A DNA stretch of 64,000 nt from Bifidobacterium catulorum (lineage in GTDB: Bacteria > Actinomycetota > Actinomycetes > Actinomycetales > Bifidobacteriaceae), in the NCBI RefSeq assembly GCF_003129925.1, contig NZ_QFFN01000002.1, forward strand, positions 1 through 64,000, given 5' to 3'. A model generated the notes under the pieces. The model searched no databases, had not been told where the DNA came from, and saw nothing but the letters and a program-made list of their open reading frames with translations. Positions 60,927 through 64,000 of this stretch are shown one piece after another (the first letter of the stretch is position 1; each line of letters starts with the position of its first letter). Made by a program: the position numbers and the translations under genes.

Positions 60927-61046
60927 AATCAATAACGAACAAAACATAACATACTCAAACATGGATTGTTTGGATTCTCGACATCATCGCGGGTCCGGAA
61001 TCAATCCGATTCGAGTATGACGGCCATGCTGCAAGGAAGGAGAATC

Positions 61047-62294
61047 ATGGCTCAAGTGGAATTCATCGCTCCGATCGAGGCCGACGAAGGCGTTGCCCGT
61101 GCCACGGAACTGTTCGAGAAGACGTACGGCGTCAAGCCGGAGGGCGTGTGGAGCGCGCCCGGCCGTGTGAACCTCATCGGCGAGCACACGGATTACAATG
61201 CCGGCCTGTGCCTGCCCATAGCCCTGCCGCATCGCACCTATGTCGCGTTGCGGCCGCGGACCGACACCACGGCGCGCGTCGTCTCCGAGATCGCCCCCGA
61301 CGATGTGGTCGCCGCCGACCTCGACGGACTCAAGGCTCGCGGTGTCGACGGGTGGGGCGCCTATCCGATCGGTGTGGCGTGGGCGCTGCGCGAGAAGGGC
61401 TTCAACGTGCGTGGGTTCGACGCCGCGTTCGTCTCCTGCGTGCCGCTCGGATCGGGACTGAGCTCGTCGGCCGCCATGACCTGTTCCACGGCGCTTGCCC
61501 TGGACGACGTGTACGGTCTGGGATACGGCCAGTCCGATGCCGGTCGTGTGACGCTCATCAACGCCGCCATCAAGTCGGAGAACGAGATGGCCGGCGCCTC
61601 CACCGGAGGTCTCGACCAGAACGCGTCCATGCGGTGCGAGGAGAACAAGGCGCTGTTGCTCGACTGCCGTCCGGAGCTCACGCCGCTGGAGAACGTCTCC
61701 CAGCAGGCGTTCGACCTCAAGGCCAACAAGCTTGAACTGCTGGCGCTCGACACCCAGGCCCCGCACCAGCTCAACGACGGCCAGTATGCCGAACGCCGTG
61801 CCTCATGCGAGAAGGCCGCCGAGATTCTCAAGGTGCCGAACCTGCGTTACTGCGCGGACGGCATCATGAAGGCCGACGACCCGTTCCAGGCGTTGAAGGA
61901 GACGCTCGACGCGCTGCCGGACGAGACGATGAAGAAGCGTGTGCGCCATGTGGTCACCGAGATCGAGCGTGTGCGCAGCTTCGTGCACGCGTTCGCCGAC
62001 GGCGACATCGAGAAGGCAGGGCGCCTGTTCAACGCCTCGCATGATTCGCTGGCGTCGGACTACGAGGTCACGGTCCCCGAGCTCGACGTGGCCGTGGACG
62101 TCGCCCGGCACAACGGAGCCTACGGTGCGCGCATGACCGGCGGCGGCTTCGGCGGCTCCATCATCGCGCTGGTGGACGAGGGGCGCAGCGAGGAGGTAGC
62201 CCAGCTCATCGCCGACGAATTCGCCCGCCGCGGCTTCCACGCCCCGAGGGCAATGGCCGCAGTGGCCAGTGCGTCAGCTTCCCGTAACGTCTGA
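61047..62294 (+). CDS. galK: Galactokinase
   Basis: This 415-residue GHMP kinase phosphorylates galactose with ATP. It has the galactokinase signature GRVNLIGEHTDYNAGLCLPIAL (about residues 40-61), the ATP-binding PLGSGLSSSAAMTCSTAL (about 140), and the GHMP motif 3 RMTGGGFGGSIIALV near the end. I chose ATG 61047, which follows GGAAGGAG; upstream codons in frame are leader sequence. The last codons and the stop are repeated as a 46-bp copy 126 bp downstream. Confidence 0.94.
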   Translation: MAQVEFIAPIEADEGVARATELFEKTYGVKPEGVWSAPGRVNLIGEHTDYNAGLCLPIALPHRTYVALRPRTDTTARVVSEIAPDDVVAADLDGLKARGVDGWGAYPIGVAWALREKGFNVRGFDAAFVSCVPLGSGLSSSAAMTCSTALALDDVYGLGYGQSDAGRVTLINAAIKSENEMAGASTGGLDQNASMRCEENKALLLDCRPELTPLENVSQQAFDLKANKLELLALDTQAPHQLNDGQYAERRASCEKAAEILKVPNLRYCADGIMKADDPFQALKETLDALPDETMKKRVRHVVTEIERVRSFVHAFADGDIEKAGRLFNASHDSLASDYEVTVPELDVAVDVARHNGAYGARMTGGGFGGSIIALVDEGRSEEVAQLIADEFARRGFHAPRAMAAVASASASRNV

Positions 62295-62474
62295 TTCACG
62301 CCGGACGTGATGGGTATGGGCTGGACAGTCCGGTGGACTGTCCAGGGCCGCTGCGGAAGTGTTGGGATTCCCTACGAAATTCCAACGCCGATGTGTGGTC
62401 GGGCGTTAGCCCGTCCGTAATTGCAGGACCGCAGTGGCCAGTGCGTCGGCTTCCCGTAACGCGTGATTCACGCC
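62257..62474. repeat. 46-bp direct repeat of the galK 3' end with a palindrome-rich spacer
   Basis: The segment 62257-62302 (last galK codons, stop and eight bases) recurs at 62429-62474 with three changes. The 126-bp spacer contains the perfect hairpin GGACAGTCC-ggt-GGACTGTCC (about 62318-62343) and a GGGCgttaGCCC stem (about 62400-62412). Confidence 0.9.
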
Positions 62475-62489
62475 TGTTGGTGGGGTGGC

Positions 62490-62795
62490 GCATCTGGTGG
62501 CTCCCCTCCGTGTGGAGGGGAGCCGATTGGTGAGTGGTGTATTTGGTCGGCTCCCCTCAAGGTTTGAGGGGAGCTGTCGGCGGAGCCGACTGAGGGGAGT
62601 TGGCTTCACTGGTCGTTTCTTGGAGTCCGGCTTCTTGTCGTCGGAGGCGGCAGTGCGGGGGGCGCTCCCCTCAGTCCGCCTGTGGCGGCCAGCTCCCCTC
62701 ATCCATGAGGGGAGCCTATCGGTGTGAGGGGCGCCGCCGTGCCATCCGCTGAGACGGTCCTTCGGCCCCCTGATGCATGAGGGGGCGGGGCATTG
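62490..62795. repeat. CTCCCCTC palindromic repeats between galK and the helicase gene
   Basis: Elements lie at about 62500-62524, 62550-62600 (central stem GTCGGCggaGCCGAC) and 62667-62716 (central stem CCGCCtgtGGCGG). A CCCCCTGATGCATGAGGGGG hairpin at about 62766-62786 stands just after the helicase stop and may be its terminator. I see no gene. Confidence 0.8.
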
Positions 62796-62799
62796 TCGA

Positions 62800-64000
62800 T
62801 CAGCGGTAGGAGCGCTGGCGTTCGGAGCGGGAGCGTCCGCCGAATCCACCCCTCTTGGCGAAGCGGTCACGCTTGGTGGAATGATGGTGCTTGCCGGAGG
62901 AGTCCCTGTCGAAATGGCCGCGGTCGGCCTTGCCCGGCTTCTCGAAACGGTCGGACTTTTCGAAACGGTTCCTGCGGAAACCGCCGCGTTCGAAGCGGTC
63001 GAACTCACGGTCGGCGCGGTTCCGTCGCTCGCCGCGGTCGTAGTCGTTGCGACGACGGTCCTTGCGGGCTGAGCCACGGTCGAAGTCGCCGCGGCGATCC
63101 TTGCGGTAGTCGTCACGGTCGAACTCACGGCGACGGTCGAACTCACGGTCGAAGCGGTCGTGCTTGAAATCGCCTCGCCCATCACGTCGATCGTCGGTGT
63201 AGGAGAAACGCTCAACATTACGCCCGTCGCGGTCACGACGATCGCGGAACGAGCGATTGCCGTGACGGTCATCGCGGCGTCCGCCACGGAACCCACGTCC
63301 GCGTCCGTCGCCGCGCCGTCCCCCGCGCCGTCCCTTCTTCGAGCCAGCGCCCAACGTCGGCAGCGTCCAGCCCTCGACCTTCGGCGCCTGTTCGCCGATC
63401 AGCTCCACCACTTCGGGCGATTCCGCCGTCACACGCACGAACTTGCAGTCGATGCCGGCACGGCGCAGCATACGGGCCGTACCACGACGCTGATGCGAGG
63501 TGACGAGCGTCACCACGTCGCCGTCCTTGCCGGCGCGCGCGGTTCGGCCGGAACGGTGAAGGAACGACTTCGGGTCGCGCGGCGGATCGATCTGCACGAC
63601 CAGCTCCACGCCGCTGATGTCCATGCCGCGTGCCGCCACATCGGTGGCCACCATCACGTGCACCTCGCCCGAACGGAACGCGCGCATGTTGCGTTCACGC
63701 AGGCTCTGCGACAGATCGCCCTGCAGTTCGGCGGTCGGAATCCCCGCCGCGATGAGCCGCGCCGTCAGCTCGGTGGCGAAGCTCTTCGTGCGCGTGAACA
63801 TGATGCGTTTGCCGGTTCCCGACGCCAACGCCTCGACCACGCCCGGCTTGTCCTTGGCGGACACCTGGAACACGTGCTGCGTCATCGTCGCCACCTGGGC
63901 GGTGGCGGAGTCGATCTCGTGGACCTTCGGCTCATGCAGGAAGCGCTTGACCAACGAATCGATGTCGTTGTCGAGCGTGGCGGAGAACAGCATGTGCTGG
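62800..64000 (-). CDS. DEAD-box RNA helicase, C-terminal part (cut by window end)
   Basis: The visible 400 or so residues begin at motif III (FSAT) and contain the helicase C domain: GKRIMFTRTKSFA, the VATDVAARGMDISGV block (motif V) and HRSGRTARAG (motif VI). After about residue 210 comes a long disordered tail rich in Arg, Asp, Gly and Phe, with RRGDFDRGSARKDRR-type repeats, typical of RNA-binding tails in RhlE/CsdA-like helicases. The N-terminal domain lies beyond base 64000. It should unwind RNA during ribosome assembly or RNA decay. Confidence 0.93.
   Translation of the reverse strand, partial: QHMLFSATLDNDIDSLVKRFLHEPKVHEIDSATAQVATMTQHVFQVSAKDKPGVVEALASGTGKRIMFTRTKSFATELTARLIAAGIPTAELQGDLSQSLRERNMRAFRSGEVHVMVATDVAARGMDISGVELVVQIDPPRDPKSFLHRSGRTARAGKDGDVVTLVTSHQRRGTARMLRRAGIDCKFVRVTAESPEVVELIGEQAPKVEGWTLPTLGAGSKKGRRGGRRGDGRGRGFRGGRRDDRHGNRSFRDRRDRDGRNVERFSYTDDRRDGRGDFKHDRFDREFDRRREFDRDDYRKDRRGDFDRGSARKDRRRNDYDRGERRNRADREFDRFERGGFRRNRFEKSDRFEKPGKADRGHFDRDSSGKHHHSTKRDRFAKRGGFGGRSRSERQRSYR

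Noticed and set aside
58315-62294. deoR-galT-galK as one three-gene operon
   Set aside because: DeoR and galT are coupled, but galK lies 678 bp away behind several hairpins and has its own promoter-like TTGCGA/TATAAT pair.

Overview
The window looks like a chromosomal segment of a Bifidobacterium (high-GC Actinomycetota). Support comes from the codon bias toward GC-ending codons, the L-arabinose operon in the order araB-araD-araA next to a LacI regulator, a secreted GH127 enzyme, a GlxR/Crp-type regulator, SenX3-RegX3 with a pst operon, and many genes that start just after a TANNNT box without a ribosome binding site. The species cannot be fixed from the sequence alone. I see no rRNA, tRNA, transposase, phage gene or CRISPR array. 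All protein genes look intact; the last one (RNA helicase) is cut by the window end.

Layout. 0.4-5.5 kb: a cell-surface acyltransferase with a C-terminal SGNH domain, an AEC-family permease and a LacI regulator. 5.7-16.4 kb: arabinose block (araB, araD, araA), a 5'-nucleotidase and a 1591-residue secreted GH127 beta-L-arabinofuranosidase. A similar operator-like core lies just downstream of the -10 boxes of the LacI gene, araB and the GH127 gene, which suggests a small regulon. 16.7-24.9 kb: acyl-CoA ligase, class I amidotransferase-type hydrolase, an unknown TPR/membrane protein, a VOC protein, and a polyol-permease/zinc-dehydrogenase pair with a possible 29-codon leader ORF. 25.2-28.4 kb: aldo/keto reductase, exported HNH nuclease and an NRAMP manganese transporter. 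28.5-35.0 kb: phosphate module senX3-regX3-pstSCAB with a PHO-box-like direct repeat. 35.5-48.4 kb: envelope and housekeeping genes, including a G5/lytic transglycosylase protein, thioredoxin, two Nudix-type proteins, an L,D-transpeptidase, an H-protein (gcvH), an App1-like phosphatase, oligopeptidase B and a membrane-anchored HESFH metalloprotease candidate. 48.8-57.2 kb: leuB, a domain-permuted lipoate ligase, pyrD, an old-yellow-enzyme homologue, a bifunctional penicillin-binding protein and a GlxR/Crp regulator. 57.5-64 kb: polyprenol mannose synthase, DeoR regulator, galT, galK and a DEAD-box helicase.

The most unusual content is in the intergenic DNA. A dispersed palindromic element built on CTCCCCTC recurs in at least ten gaps, with central stems that differ in sequence but keep pairing. 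Tandem 79-bp hairpins separate araD from araA and share an internal core with the araA terminator. A 19-bp-periodic AAGTCC repeat surrounds a hairpin at two loci. A large nested hairpin lies downstream of the zinc dehydrogenase. A 46-bp copy of the galK 3' end lies 126 bp downstream of the gene. I did not find a clear new defence or mobile system; the best candidates for undescribed biology are these structured repeats, the operator-like dyads, the HESFH protein and the H-protein/permuted lipoate ligase pair.
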